Origin: Congeria kusceri
Taxonomy: Eukaryota; Mollusca; Bivalvia; Myida; Dreissenidae
Assembly (NCBI GenBank): GCA_027627225.1
Contig: JAPFQT010000034.1
Coordinates: 495,001-559,000 of the forward strand
DNA length: 64,000 nucleotides
Direction: 5' to 3'
Each line of letters opens with the position of its first letter. The first letter of the stretch is position 1. Shown here piece by piece: positions 1-11,384 of this stretch. A program made the translations under genes and the position numbers. The notes under the pieces were generated by a model that had not been told where the DNA came from, searched no databases, and was given only the letters and a program-made list of their open reading frames with translations.

Positions 1-240
1 TAAGTAATATTTTATGTTTGACTACTTCGTTTAACTTTCACTTTGACTATTTTACGTGTAATGCTCTGAATTACAAATATGTAACATGGCCCCACGTGCG
101 ATTTTCTATGGAAAACTTATAATTCTATGTTTGACAATGTAGTACGATTAAATGTCATAAAAGTGGGTATTTACGAATGTTCGTATCAAATATTTTACCT
201 GAACATATTCAAAGATATGATAAAATAAAAAATACAGTAA

Positions 241-628
241 TCGGTGCGCACAATACACCTCCAGTATCTGACTGTAATCGGTGCGCACAATACACCTCCA
301 GTATCTGACTGTAATCGGTGCGCACAATACACCTCCAGTATCTGACTGTAATCGGTGATCACAATACACCTCCAGTATCTGACTGTAATCGGTGCGCACA
401 AAACACCTCCAGTATCTGACTGTAATCGGTGATCACAATACACCTCCAGTATCTGACTGTAATCGGTGCGCACAAAACACCTCCAGTATCTGACTGTAAT
501 CGGTGCGCACAATACACCTCCAGTATCTGACTGTAATCGGTGCGCACAATACACCTCCAGTATCTGACTGTAATCGGTGCGCACAATACACCTCCAGTAT
601 CTGACTGTAATCGGTGCGCACAATACAC
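241..628. repeat. 37-bp minisatellite, 10 full copies plus a partial
   Basis: Ten head-to-tail copies of a 37-bp unit starting TCGGTGCGCACAATACACC, followed by an 18-bp partial copy. Variants are few: GCGC changes to GATC in two copies and AATAC to AAAAC in two. Because 37 is not a multiple of three and the unit lacks stops on the minus strand, overlapping minus-strand frames stay open across it. They are not genes. Confidence 0.97.
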
Positions 629-2639
629 TCTGTTGCAGAGATTTCAAATCGAGGCTAAGTTGAGCAATTACCAAAAGGAATTAATTCTATACATCATTTT
701 CACAATTATCTCCGTACAAAAGGGCCAATAAGAAATATTGGAACTGATTACAATATCACAATTTCTAATTGCTGTGATTTCTTTATATTTAAATGATATA
801 AATAATTAAGAGACAATAAAGAGCTGGCACAGACAGTAACATGATAAAAAAACTTTTATACATACACTAAAAACATTGAAGTTGAAAACCGTATTAAATC
901 GATGACTACTTACAAATTTAAACATATATTTCTCAATAAATAGCTAAGTTTCTAAAGCAATCTGAATCCATATATATTGTGTCCATTGTTCCATCAGAAT
1001 TCATACCAAACAACATAATTGTTAAATGTTTTGTACGAAAGGGATAGCTTGTTAAGAAAATGCGTGCACACAAATTTGGCCCCAATTCCCAGAGATTTCA
1101 TAATATGTTCCGAAAGGAATGGTCCAATTTCTATCAAGGCATTGCAAATTGGGTCATCTCATATTACATATTATATGCCAGTCTAAAGAAATTAAAGACG
1201 TTAACTCGATTTTCCATTTTGGTTAAACTTCTTATCGATGAAATTGTTCATAAAAGTGTCAGTTAACATTATCGAGTTCGCTCGTTAACTTTTATCAAAC
1301 TACGATGACGTCAAAAGAACAGGCAAATTATGTCCGGATAAAACTGTAAATATAAATGATATTACACTGTTTATATACCAATCAAATAAGAAAATTACAA
1401 TGGATTTGTTATATATTCACACATAAACGTCAGTGTCAAGAAGTTTGTTCAAAATATAAACTATCTTATAGTGTACGTATAAGGCTTTCACTATCCAGGG
1501 TGGGGCTTTCGAACACAAGTATTTCCATTTCTGCTGACTGCAGGATGACAACGATCACGTAAAAAATTAGTGCATGCATTTGTATGCATGGCCATTCCGT
1601 GAATGTAAGGTCTTAGAAAATGGGCACCATGCCGATGTGGTTTGCTTACAACGAGCCATAAGTCTGTCCATGAATCAGGATTTTTTAAATAATTTAATGG
1701 CAAACGGCGTATAAATGTCCTGTATATGTCTATGCAAAGGGCATTGCATTTCCCCCTCTTGATGGAAAGTGAATGCATTAGTCCACTATACTATTATATT
1801 TAAATAATTAAGTTACCAAAACATCATGAACATAACCACAAGTGGACTGACGTACCTCTTTTGATCATGTTCCCATCAGCACGAATTGCAAAATCTCTTT
1901 TCCACAGAACCCAGAGCAAACACAACTTTGATATTTTAGTGGAGTTAAAATATTTCATTTTTAATGCGTCTGAAAGGTAGTATACATACATTTTGTTTAT
2001 AGGTACAACATGATGTGTGGTAGTTGTAAGTATTTGAAATTAATAGAAACAGCAAAACAGAGAAAGTATTTATGGCCAAATGCCATCAGCCACCACAACA
2101 AACTTAGATTATAAACGCAAGTACTGCAGATTCAATATGTACAGTTGAATAAACACATTTGTAATACATTTTTGCAGTTAGTTAAGAGTATATCTACATT
2201 TTCAGAATTTTTAATGCGTCTGAAACGTAGTGTACATATATGGGACATATTGAGGTATATTTTGCTGAAATTAATCGATAATTGATGAACGGTATGTTGA
2301 TTACTATTTCATGCAGTTTTATCAGTTATGTTCCAGATATAATAACCAATGTCCCTAACACGTTGAAAAGAAATGTTTGTCGCAATATAAGGTGATAGTC
2401 TGGGCTTAGTCCGCTGGAAATCAAGCATCCGAATTTGTCCGTCCGAAAATATGGCCCCCGAATAAGGAGCAGTAACTTTAATGAACACGTGCAGTCAATA
2501 TTGCACGCTTCCTTTATTCAATAATTTAAATAAAAAACTCGATTTAACATACGGAAATATGTTACTGATTCTGAAAAAAAGAACTCCTACATTTAGTTTT
2601 AGATAATGACCTTAGGCATATGTTGTCAGGATACAGTTT
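629..2639. other. AT-rich DNA with no recognisable gene
   Basis: Only short open frames (up to 95 codons) without recognisable domains. One ~30-bp sequence (TTTTAATGCGTCTGAAA, then GTAGTRTACATA) occurs at about 1961-1992 and again at 2208-2239. Nothing else supports a gene, RNA or element. Confidence 0.6.
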
Positions 2640-2927
2640 CTATAAATGGATTATATTTACGATGAAATATCATAAATATACAATGTTAACTTCTCGAATC
2701 AAATGTAACGAATCACCTTTTAAACAATTACAACAATATTTCAAGACAATGTGTTCCGACGATAAGATAATTAACTAAAAATATTATAACAAAACAAATA
2801 CAAAATACAAACGACATATATCAATAGAAAAATATATAAAATGTTATAGTTACCTATAAATGGATTATATTTACGATGAAATATCATAAATATACAATGT
2901 TAACTTCTCGAATCAAATGTAACGAAT
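2640..2927. repeat. 74-bp direct repeat pair
   Basis: The 74 bases at 2640-2713 recur without visible change at 2854-2927, 214 bp apart. They begin CTATAAATGGATTATATTTA. The 140 bp between them is AT-rich and non-coding. Either a partial tandem duplication or termini of a small element; the sequence does not decide. Confidence 0.85.
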
Positions 2928-3161
2928 GACATTTGACCAAGAAGTTCATGTACTAAGATACAGTTGAGTGAATGTCATGCGTGAATTGTCAATTAAAGTA
3001 TTATTATGTTAGTAAAAACAGTTCAACTTTCTACTCTACGTATCGACTACTAATCAAAATACTAATCTCTATCTAAATTTACAGTTAACTAAAGTCTACA
3101 TTGCCCAATTTATGAATGACAATTATGATTAACATAAAATTATGATATAAATAATTAAAAA

Positions 3162-3236
3162 CACATTTCCAATTACTCAATAAATATATTTATTTTATAA
3201 ATATATTTAATACATTATTATACACCTACAACACAT
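3162..3236 (-). repeat. 3' LTR (matching part)
   Basis: Matches 7213-7287 over 75 bp. In the sense direction it follows a polypurine tract, as a 3' LTR should. Its centre is an AT-rich near-palindrome of TAAATATATTTA motifs. The downstream LTR boundary cannot be seen. Confidence 0.75.
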
Positions 3237-3630
3237 TTCCCCCTTCCGAGGAAATGTCGTCCGCGACATTATAAAATTCAAACATATAGCTTCCTAGCAA
3301 GGTTTGATATAGTTCACGATTGTAGAAATCTGCGACGCGCACACGGTTGTTGTGATAAACACAACAAAGAATAAATCAGCAAACATCACTCATTGTTCAC
3401 ATATGTTTATTTTAAATATGTTATCAAACGTATTTAAACGACAATGATACATGTACATGAAGCAGATAATAAAACAATTTATATTTAAAACTCTTAATAT
3501 ACTATTATAGGTACAGTCACAGGTATTAGCACTGCATATTTACTCGTCTCTTCATCAATGTTACTATAATAAAATTTTCACCATGAAACAAATAATTTAA
3601 AAAGAATTTCCAAGTACATAGTAACAATTA
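3237..3630 (-). other. Non-coding 3' region of the Gypsy element
   Basis: About 390 nt between the pol stop codon and the 3' LTR. The sense strand ends in a purine tract at about 3235-3246, the expected site for plus-strand priming. No ORF of note. Confidence 0.6.
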
Positions 3631-5493
3631 TTACAGCTGAAATTCTCCGGTTGATAACCACGCAGGCCTAAAGGTCTTTCGTTGACTACGGCGCAACGGC
3701 AGATGCCTAGACTTCCGCTTGGAGCGTCGTGGTTCTGGATCCAATTCCGGCGTGTGACTGTCCGAACTGGCGGATTCTGGCCGCTCATCGACATCTGTGG
3801 TGGACTCGTCGGAAACTTCAGGGGAAGAAGCGCGCTCCACTTCCTGAATAGGAAGGAAAGAACAGGGTAGAAGATGATTCCGTTGGACAGTTTTAATTCC
3901 ATCGTCACCGCTGTCTTTCCTTATGCGATATACGGGAAAACTGCAATCAGGCTGTTCTACAACTACGTAAATGTCTGATGTCCATATATCACTTAGCTTG
4001 TGTTTTCCCTTTATTCCGTAATTCCGAAGTAGACACCGGTCTCCCGGAACTAGCTTAGCCTCAAGGGCCCTGATGTCGTATCGTTGTTTGGCCTTACCAG
4101 CTTTCTCTACAGCACATCGGTTGGCAAACTTGTAAGCGTCACCCAAATGTTGTTCGAGTTGCCGCATATATTCCGATGGCGAGGCGCCACCAATACGTTG
4201 GCGGAGAATTCCCAAAACTGCGTCAATAGCTAGTCGCGGTGTTCTGCCAAACATGAGGTGGTACGGTGCATATCCCGTAACCTCACATTTGGTCACGTTA
4301 TATACGTGCACTAACGCTGGAATTGCTATTTTCCAGTCAGATTTTCGTTCAGACTCTAATGTGCGCAGCATTTTAATTAGCGTTTGGTTAAAGCGCTCGC
4401 ACTGGCCATTACCCTGGGGGTGATATGGCGTTGTGCGCGTACGTTTGACACCAGCGATCTTGCATAGTCTCTGTATAACCTTAGCGAGAAAGTTCTGGCC
4501 TCGATCGCTATGAATTTTTTCGGGAAACCCGTAGTGGACGAAACATTTTTCGAATAATATTTTTGCGGTGGTACGAGCGGTCTGATTCTTGGCAGGAAAA
4601 GCTTGCGCGTAGCGCGTAAAGTGGTCGGTAATAACGAGCACGTTTTCATAACCCCATTTTGAAACTTCCAGAGATAAATAGTCAATGCAAATGAGTTCCA
4701 TAGGGTAGGATGACTCAATATTGACTAGACCTGCTGCTAAGGGCGGTGAGCTTTTGCTGCGCAGACACCTTCCGCACCTACTTACCCACAGCGCAACATC
4801 CGCAGCCATACCCGGCCAATAAAACCGCTCTTTAAACAGAGAAATGGTTCTATCACGCCCCTGGTGTCCTAAATCATCGTGCAATGCACTGAATATTTCT
4901 CGGCGTGCTGACTCAGGCAGAACAATTTGATCACTGCTATCTCCTTTGGACGCACTGCGATAAAACAAAACACCATTTGACAGGTACAAGTGTTTAAAAT
5001 TTCGTAAATACTTTTTTACTGTTGCTGACTGCATTTTGTATTCAGCCATTTCGGGGAATTGTCCTCGTTCAACAATTGTTTTTACGCGTGAAATGGTTGT
5101 ATCCGCATTTTGACCGTACGCCCAGTCATGCATGTTGCAAGTCTGACACTTTGTTTGATCATATGTAGTTTGTGTTTGTTCAACTGCAATCGGTGAATAA
5201 TCAACGACGTGAGACGCGAGAATAGCATTTACTACATTACTACTCACAGAAACTGTATTGCTTTGATTTACATAAGTATCATCATGCTGTTGCCTTGATA
5301 ACACATCGGCGTCAATGTTTGATTTACCGCTTCTGTATTTGATACAGAAGTTGTAATTTGCAAGTGCGGCTTCCCATCGAAGACCACACGCATCCAGTTT
5401 AGCGGTAGTTTTTACGTATGTGAGCGGATTATTGTCCGTAAGAACCTCAAAGGGAACTCCATATATGTAATCGTGGAATTTCTCCGTTACTGC
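3631..5493 (-). pseudogene. pol: Gypsy pol, 3' part: RNase H end, integrase and C-terminal tail
   Basis: A 557-codon open frame (3631-5304, first codon GTG inside the frame) that continues upstream without a stop to a TAG at 5494-5496. Counting from 5304, an H2C2 zinc finger is at H142, H147, C177 and C180. The integrase core has D208 (CIDYL), D267 (HSDRGQ) and E303 (NGQCERFN), a DD35E spacing. It is followed by a GPY/F-like region (PGDRCLLRNYGIKGKHKLSD) and an acidic, then Arg/Lys-rich tail (DPEPRRSKRKSRHL). Integrase would insert element cDNA into nuclear DNA. The part upstream of 5304 encodes the end of RNase H and the linker, in the same frame as RT. All catalytic residues are present here; the premature TAG and the frameshift upstream disable the polyprotein. 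Confidence 0.95.
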
Positions 5494-6666
5494 CTACTTG
5501 AGTGCGAGAAATTCTAGTTTACTTGAATGGTAATTCTTTTCCGAGGGTTTCAAACTTCTACTCGCATATGCAATAACCCGTTGGGTCCCGTCGTCCTGAA
5601 TCTGGTACAAAACAGCACCTAGACCATTTAATGAGGCATCCGTGTGCACAATAAACGGTTTGTTGTAACTGGCGTACGCCAAAACAGGTGCAGTGCATAA
5701 CTTGTTTATGAGCGTTTCAAACGCTTTTTGTTGTAGTTGACCCCATACAAATGGCGGCTTTTTGGACTTGTGGTCATCACCAGTCAACAAATCATTCAAT
5801 GGTCGAGCTATAACTGCAAACTTTTCCACAAATTTGCGATAGTAGCCCGCAAACCCTAAGAAACTTCTTACCTCTTTGATAGTTGAGGGAACTTTCCAGT
5901 TCCGGATTGCTTCTGTTTTGGACGGGTCAGTTTGCATACCTTCATGGCTAACCACGTGACCGATGTATGTTACTTCATTTTTCAGGAAATCGCATTTGGA
6001 AGCCTTTAGTTTTAGGTTATGTACCCTTAAACGTTCAAAACAGGCCCTTAGACGCGCAATGTGGGACCGGAAGTCGACGGAGAAAATGATGACGTCATCA
6101 AGATAGATGAGGCACTCCCGCAGGTTCATCTCGCCCATGCACACCTCCATCAGTCTCTGAAAAGTAGCAGGGGCATTGCAGAGCCCAAATGGCATCCGGT
6201 TACATTCAAAGAAGCCGAGGTTTCCTACCTGGAACGCCGTTTTCTCTTTATCTTCTTCCGCCATTTCCACTTGCCAGTTTCCGGCCTTCAAATCGAGTTT
6301 GGTGAAACAGCGGGAACCAGCTAACAGGTGCAAAGTGTCGTCAATTCTGGGGAGCGCGTACGCGTCTTTGTGTGTCCTGCTATTTAGTTTCCGGAAATCT
6401 AAACAGAAACGTATTGATCCATCTTTCGTTCGTACAGTGACGACATTTGAGGAAAACGGACTGTTTGACGGGCGTATGGCTCCCATGTCCAACATTTCCT
6501 GTATATGTTCTCTGACCTCGTTGAATAGACCTGGGGGGACCCTACGATATGGTTCTTTTAATGGTTCCGGGTTGTCAAGATGTATTTTATGTTTTACTAT
6601 ATCACTACTGCCTAAATCTAAGGCGCCTTTTGAAAATATATATTGAAATTCGAAAAATAGATCTTT
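5494..6666 (-). pseudogene. pol: Gypsy pol: reverse transcriptase and RNase H
   Basis: The open frame 5494-6495 gives 333 codons; the same frame reads upstream to a frameshift near 6665. Counting from 6495, RT shows FCLDFRKLN at about 30-38, the first catalytic Asp in FTKLDLKAGNWQ (D68), MPFGLCNAPATFQ at 101-113, and the YLDD box at 131-134. The tether includes GFAGYYRKF. RNase H starts with FIVHTDAS (D286) and reaches KLEFLALK (E328), where TAG at 5494-5496 ends it. The next codons (5493 to 5305) still encode expected RNase H and linker residues in the same frame, so this is a single nonsense change. The protein would copy element RNA into DNA and remove the RNA strand. Confidence 0.95.
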
Positions 6667-7112
6667 TAAAGGTTCTTCGCCTTTCAGGTTCTAAATGGCT
6701 CAAATCTAATTTTAGCTCTTTTATTAAATCATCTTTTTCTTTCTGTGACGGTTCCGATTTACCTTTTGTTTCAGTCGTGCTATCTGGTGACCAGTTGTGT
6801 AGTACTTTCGCCTCGTGTAGCTCACAAAGTACTGATTTTGGCTCTATTTTAATTTTCTTGGCCGAAATATTAAAAATACGTACATGCACTCTGGCTGTCG
6901 TGCCAACAGTTCCTAGGTTTACTACTCGTGGGCAAACACCTATTCGATTTGAACCGGATTCTGATGGTTCCGTTATAGCAATAGATTCATTGCCTGTCTT
7001 GCGTACCATTCCTGATAAGGTCATTGTTTGATACGGCTGTATTTCAATTGCTCGATTATTTGTCGATACAACGTTACCAATGGGCGAGCGCAATGACACG
7101 GCGGAAATTGCA
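6605..7112 (-). pseudogene. pol: Gypsy pol: region between protease and RT
   Basis: A minus-strand frame read from about 7112 down. Residues such as VRIFNISAKKIKIEP and VLCELHEAKV resemble the stretch after the retropepsin in Ty3/Gypsy polyproteins. The frame leaves that of RT near 6665: a run of A residues on the coding strand has one base too many, after which the RT-frame reading resumes. No protease active-site motif is present. Upstream (higher coordinates) the frame runs into the inverted pol-tail copy at 7111-7212, so gag and protease were lost in the rearrangement. Confidence 0.85.
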
Positions 7113-7212
7113 TCCAGAACCACGACGCTCCAAGCGGAAGTCTAGGCATCTGCCGTTGCGCCGTAGTCAACGAAAGACCCGTAGGCCTGCGTGGTTATCA
7201 ACCGGAGAATTT
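7111..7212 (+). repeat. Inverted copy of the pol 3' end
   Basis: The reverse complement of 3639-3740, with two mismatches over the first ~93 nt (TAAAGG versus TACGGG). On the plus strand it encodes the same Arg-rich pol tail (PEPRRSKRKSRHLPLRR). It lies directly between the 5' LTR fragment and the pol body. At the inner end the two partners share a short imperfect stretch (GGATNCAATTTCCG), a plausible template-switch point. Confidence 0.9.
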
Positions 7213-7287
7213 CACATTTCCAATTACTCAATAAATATATTTATTTTATAAATATATTTAATACATTATTATACACCTACAACACAT
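7213..7287 (-). repeat. 5' LTR (truncated)
   Basis: A 75-bp direct copy of 3162-3236. In the sense direction it starts TGTGTTGTAGG and is cut by the inverted pol-tail segment instead of leading to a primer-binding site. Confidence 0.8.
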
Positions 7288-8520
7288 ATATATTTTTTAA
7301 TATTCGGTTACCGAAGGAAATAATTAAGGAAATACCGTTGCTAGGAAATGAGACACAGACGTCGACGTCGATTACTCAACATATTTGCAAATTGGGATTG
7401 TGAAAATGCATGTTTTTTTAAAGAAATACTGGTAAGGACGATGTTATTGTAAGTCACAGAACGGTCACATTATTTTATTTTGTAATGAACCGTTTGTTTT
7501 TATTTTACGTAGAAACTCCGCACGTAAGAGGAAAAATTTACATTTCGATTTGATTGTGAATAATGGAACGATGTGTCTGTTAAACTAACCAGATATAATA
7601 ACTCTCTCAAAGGACGCATTCCTATTTACCAGAAAACTAAAGGAATTCAATCAAAGTTGTGTTTTGGAAGTTAAGACAAAATCGGACCAGAAAGCAAGAT
7701 AGCAGAGAGAAAAAAAAAACACAGTTAATAAGATTTTCAATGGGATATGCGTGTGGAAGTGCAACAACTGTACTGGATATGATTTCAATTTTAAAAGAGC
7801 CCAAACCTGGGATATCAGTTAAAGTGAGAGTTCGTGTAACACGGAAATACAAAACAACAGCGACACGTTGCCGGAGTACAGCGAGCTGAAATGAATGAAA
7901 TGCTGAATAAGAAAGGACCCGCTAAAACATTCTATGGTCATAACGGACAAGCCGACTGTATGTCGCGCCTGCTTATGTACATTTCAATAATGTTCAAGGT
8001 AACACAACCCGGAGACTGAAGGTAAATGAAATATTCATAGATGAATTATTAGACCCCGATGTTTACAGAGAAGTAGATGTGACAAATGACACATTGGTAT
8101 AATGCCAGAATGGTATGCCTAATACTATGCAAAAACATTAAATATAATTCTGTTTACTAGCACACAACTAAAGATTTTTACAGCAGCAGTCACGGCAGAT
8201 ACCCCCACCTTATACATTAATGCCACAGGTATAGTGGACAAGATGCTTGACTTAATGTCACGGGTGCTTCACTATGCACTTGTTACTGAGGGGGCAGGAG
8301 ATAATCCTCCATTTTCAGTCGCAGAGTTTATATCGAAGAGACACACTGTTCTGGACATCGTAATTTTTAAAGTACATTGCATTATGCGGCTAAAAAATAC
8401 AAATCTTAAATTCAACACGCCACATGTACATGAGATCGATTTTAATTGGGTCCTTTCACTCAGAATGTCAAACTTTGATGCATTTAGTGACACTTTTCCG
8501 GTTTCAGATGTTAATTATCC
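7288..8520. other. No recognisable gene
   Basis: AT-rich DNA. Short frames at 7659-7889 and 8234-8674 show no domain I recognise. The second runs into a dispersed repeat at 8524 and has no supporting splice or promoter signals. Confidence 0.55.
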
Positions 8521-8523
8521 AAA

Positions 8524-8705
8524 CCTGGGACACGTGACACGAAGCAGAAGTGCACCGACAATTATTGCAGACGAGAGTTACACGTGTCCAGAACGAGGCA
8601 GGACTAAAAGAATGTCGAATAAGCGGGAGCTGGTGAGGGGTCGGGTGTTCTGCAGCGTCAAGAAGGCGCTATAAGGCCCCCAGCGTGCTGGACCACAGAA
8701 TTGAG
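8524..8705 (+). repeat. Dispersed repeat, copy 1 (pair with 35085-35255)
   Basis: About 180 bp related to 35085-35255. Shared blocks are GGGACAYGTGACACGAA, CACGTGTCCAGAAC, GCTATAAG and a terminal CCAGC-TGC-ACCAC. It is richer in G+C than its surroundings. The class is unknown; no tRNA head or terminal inverted repeat is visible. Confidence 0.65.
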
Positions 8706-8996
8706 GGTCCTCAAATAATGCAGCATCAGGCGCGGAAGGACTATTAACCCCGAAACAACAACAACAACAACCGCAGAATCGAGTGCTGATTGAATTTCTG
8801 GATAATTCTATTGGCATCATTTTAGATTAGCTTACTCATAACATGCTTATACGCATCAATCGATATTTTCTAAATAGTGTATTATTATATATCGATAATT
8901 CACTGCAATTGTATGCATGCACGTACTTATAACAAAAATTGAATACAGCGAATCTGGAATGTACAAACTGTTTGAAAACAGATTGATGAACATTAT

Positions 8997-9060
8997 ACAG
9001 AACAGAACAGAACAGAACATTTTATTTTGTAAATGGAGGCCTCCGGCCATTAATACATAG
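8997..9060 (-). mobile_element. Possible LINE 3' end with pentanucleotide tail
   Basis: Read on the minus strand, a short body (GGCCGGAGGCCTCCATTTAC) ends in AATAAAATG and then (TTCTG)n. Short repeated 3' tails of this kind are typical of CR1/L2-type LINEs. No coding part is attached, so the assignment is tentative. Confidence 0.4.
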
Positions 9061-9879
9061 CATATAATAATACATCAAATTATTATTTTAGTTACGCCAC
9101 ATTAATATATATATAGATAACCAACTCAAAATATTGTTTGAGTAATACGTTACAATTTCTATATAAAGAAGGTATTCATACAGGTGTATTATTTTCATTG
9201 TATGCATATAACAATTTACAGATATAATAAGCTAATTTTCGGATAGTTGTTTCATTTTCGTCTGCCATTAATCTATAAAAATAAGACAGAGTTGGTCTTC
9301 AATGATACCAACTATCAAGATAATCTGTTCGCAGTTGCACACATTTAGGGCATAGAAAAAGGACATGGAATTCACATTCTATTATAAACTATCATTACGC
9401 TGTTGTTTTATCCAAAAGCAGTAAACGCTCTAAATTCCGTGTCCATGTACACAGTACAGTTTTGATTTACAAAAAAATAATATTGCAATTATTTTGTGTA
9501 AACAAGTCATTTGCAAAATGTAGCCAACTCTTCAAATCCGTGTTTTGTATAAAGTTAAAATGTATCCGAAAATGAACAATCAACATTCACTGTAACGCCG
9601 CATGTACACGTCGCCGCAAACAACGTGAGCAAAATATATACTAAAAAGTATGCACGTTAATGCGGCAACTTGGGCCGCATACACACTACTAATATGTATA
9701 CGATACATGTGCAGTTTTATTATACCTTCGCACAACATAATGCAGTTAAAGGAGAAATAATACTGGAAACATGTCTCTCTGTTCGACCGTCTTTCCCTTC
9801 GTCAGTCCGTATGTATTTTGACACAACTTTCTGCCCGTTTTTGTAGTTAACACAAATTAAATTAAAAAAAACCAGGATG
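9061..9879. other. No recognisable gene
   Basis: AT-rich DNA with no domain-bearing frame, hairpin or tandem repeat that I can support. Confidence 0.5.
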
Positions 9880-10366
9880 CCCCCACAATGCACGTTTGGA
9901 CGCACACAAGGGTTTTTCGCCAACACTAATTTGTGCCTTCACAAATTTATGTTCATATATATTCTATAGTGGAAAAATTGAAAGGGTCATAATTCTGCCA
10001 AAATTGGTCGCTGCCAGAATTTCTTCCTTTACTATCATCTAAATATTAAGGTTCTGCAGCTGTAAAAGTTTGAGCGAAATCGGCCCAGCAGCTAAAGAAG
10101 AGTTGAACACACAACATTCTACAGTGGAAAAAAACAACAAAGGGCCATAATTCTGCCAAAATTGTTCGCAGCCAAAATTCCGTCCTTTACGATGCATAAC
10201 CTTAATCTACGCATTAATGTTCTTTTGATGTGGGAGTTTGAGCGAAATCGGCCCAGCAGTTAAAGAGGAGTTGAGCACACAAACTTTCGGGACGTACGGT
10301 CGGTCAGACGTACGGACAGACGGACAAATGCAACGTTTAATGCCTCCCACTTTGTTGGGGCATAAA
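9880..10366 (+). repeat. Dispersed GGACGTACGG repeat, copy 1
   Basis: Two subunits of about 156 bp, each with CATAATTCTGCCAAAATTG and then GAGCGAAATCGGCCCAGCAG. They end in a GGACGTACGG/GACGGAC-rich stretch and AATGCCTCCCACTTTGTTGG. The same architecture is at 40251-40748. This is a bivalve-type dispersed repeat; no coding capacity. Confidence 0.85.
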
Positions 10367-10419
10367 AATATGGTTAGTAACATATACATACAAGGATATC
10401 AGTGAACTGATGGATGCTC

Positions 10420-10535
10420 CCCAATGCGGTTTGCCGAGTAATGGGGAAGCAATCAGAAGAGTCCAGACAAGAATTGTGCTCTATATATTAATTTCAGCAA
10501 TCATCAAAGTCCCATAACTGTAAGACAAGAAACGT
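10420..10535 (+). repeat. Isolated unit of the 165-bp repeat
   Basis: Contains CCAGACAAGAATTGTGC, then ATTTCAGCAATC and CAAAGTCCCATAACT. These are the same landmarks as the units at 11385-11945. Confidence 0.7.
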
Positions 10536-10739
10536 GGAAATTCCAAGAGAACCAAATTTTTTAATGAAATTCATAAGTCAGCACAATAATAAAAGAAATG
10601 TTGAATGCAAGGTGAAGGTCGTGGCTAGGAATTGCACTAAAGTACAACTTAAGTTAAGAAATAGCCTTTTTAGTTATTCATTAGGACATTTAAGTATATT
10701 GACCCTAAACAGAAATATGTTTATGTAAGTGAAAAAGAA

Positions 10740-11290
10740 ACGGTAACCTTGACCCCCACCTATCCCATATGCAATCCCATGTGAGGTTTAACATAAGATA
10801 TCTACATTTGAAGTAACATTACAATTACTTAATTGATACTTGAGATGTTGGGCGTAAACCGTTTGTTTTATTTTTAGTAATCGTGACCATGACTCCATCC
10901 ATCCATATGCAATCCCAAGCGAGGTCTCAATGAGGTATCTACATATGAAGTTTCATTTAAATATATAAATTCGTTCTTAAGTAATTGAGTGGAAACCATT
11001 TTCTATTTTTAGTAATGATGACCTTGACCCCACCCACACCATATGCAATCGCAAGCGAGGTCTAGATAATAAGGCATCTACATATGAAGTTTCTTTTAAA
11101 TATCTGAATTTGTCTTCTATGTATTGAGCGGAAACTGTTTTTCTATTTTTAGTAACGGTGACCTTAACCCCACCCCATATGCAATCCCATGCGAGGTCTC
11201 GCTATAAGGTATCTATGTATGAAGTTCCATTACAATAGCTCAATCCGTTCTCGAGTTAGAGAGCAGAAACGAAACGCTGACACCGCCAAA
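10740..11290 (+). repeat. Four ~137-bp tandem units
   Basis: ATATGCAATC recurs at about 10768, 10906, 11042 and 11178, spacing 136-138 bp. Each is preceded by a GTGACC-TGACCCC block and followed by GAGGTCT and TATCTACATATGAAGTT. The units are diverged and non-coding. They form the left part of a composite dispersed repeat that continues to 15045. Confidence 0.85.
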
Positions 11291-11384
11291 CTCTGATGCT
11301 CAAAGACATACCCCAATCTCATAACCGATTTTGTTTCGAAAACTTTCGTTAAATAATCATTGAAACGGGGCATCTTGGTAGAGT

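Larger units (their letters stand above)
3162..7287 (-). mobile_element. Rearranged Ty3/Gypsy LTR retrotransposon
   Basis: A minus-strand element bounded by 75-bp direct repeats (3162-3236 and 7213-7287), read in the sense direction as TGTGTTGTAGGTGTATAATA. In sense order it holds LTR fragment, inverted pol-tail copy (7212-7111), the region between protease and reverse transcriptase, RT, RNase H, integrase, about 390 nt non-coding, a purine-rich tract (GGAAGGGGGAAA at about 3235-3246) and LTR. Gag, protease and a primer-binding site are missing. A Ty3/Gypsy assignment follows from the RT-RNaseH-integrase order and motifs. The real LTR may be longer than 75 bp, because the 5' copy is cut by the inverted segment. 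I could not fix a target-site duplication. Confidence 0.9.

Noticed and set aside
195..674. 159-codon minus-strand frame with repeats
   Set aside because: Product of the 37-bp minisatellite; the same peptide motifs appear in overlapping frames.
6061..6646. Plus-strand frames across the Gypsy RT
   Set aside because: Antisense shadows of pol. The minus strand carries the RT motifs.
8234..8674. 146-codon open frame as a gene
   Set aside because: No recognisable domain, and its 3' third is a dispersed repeat also found at 35085.
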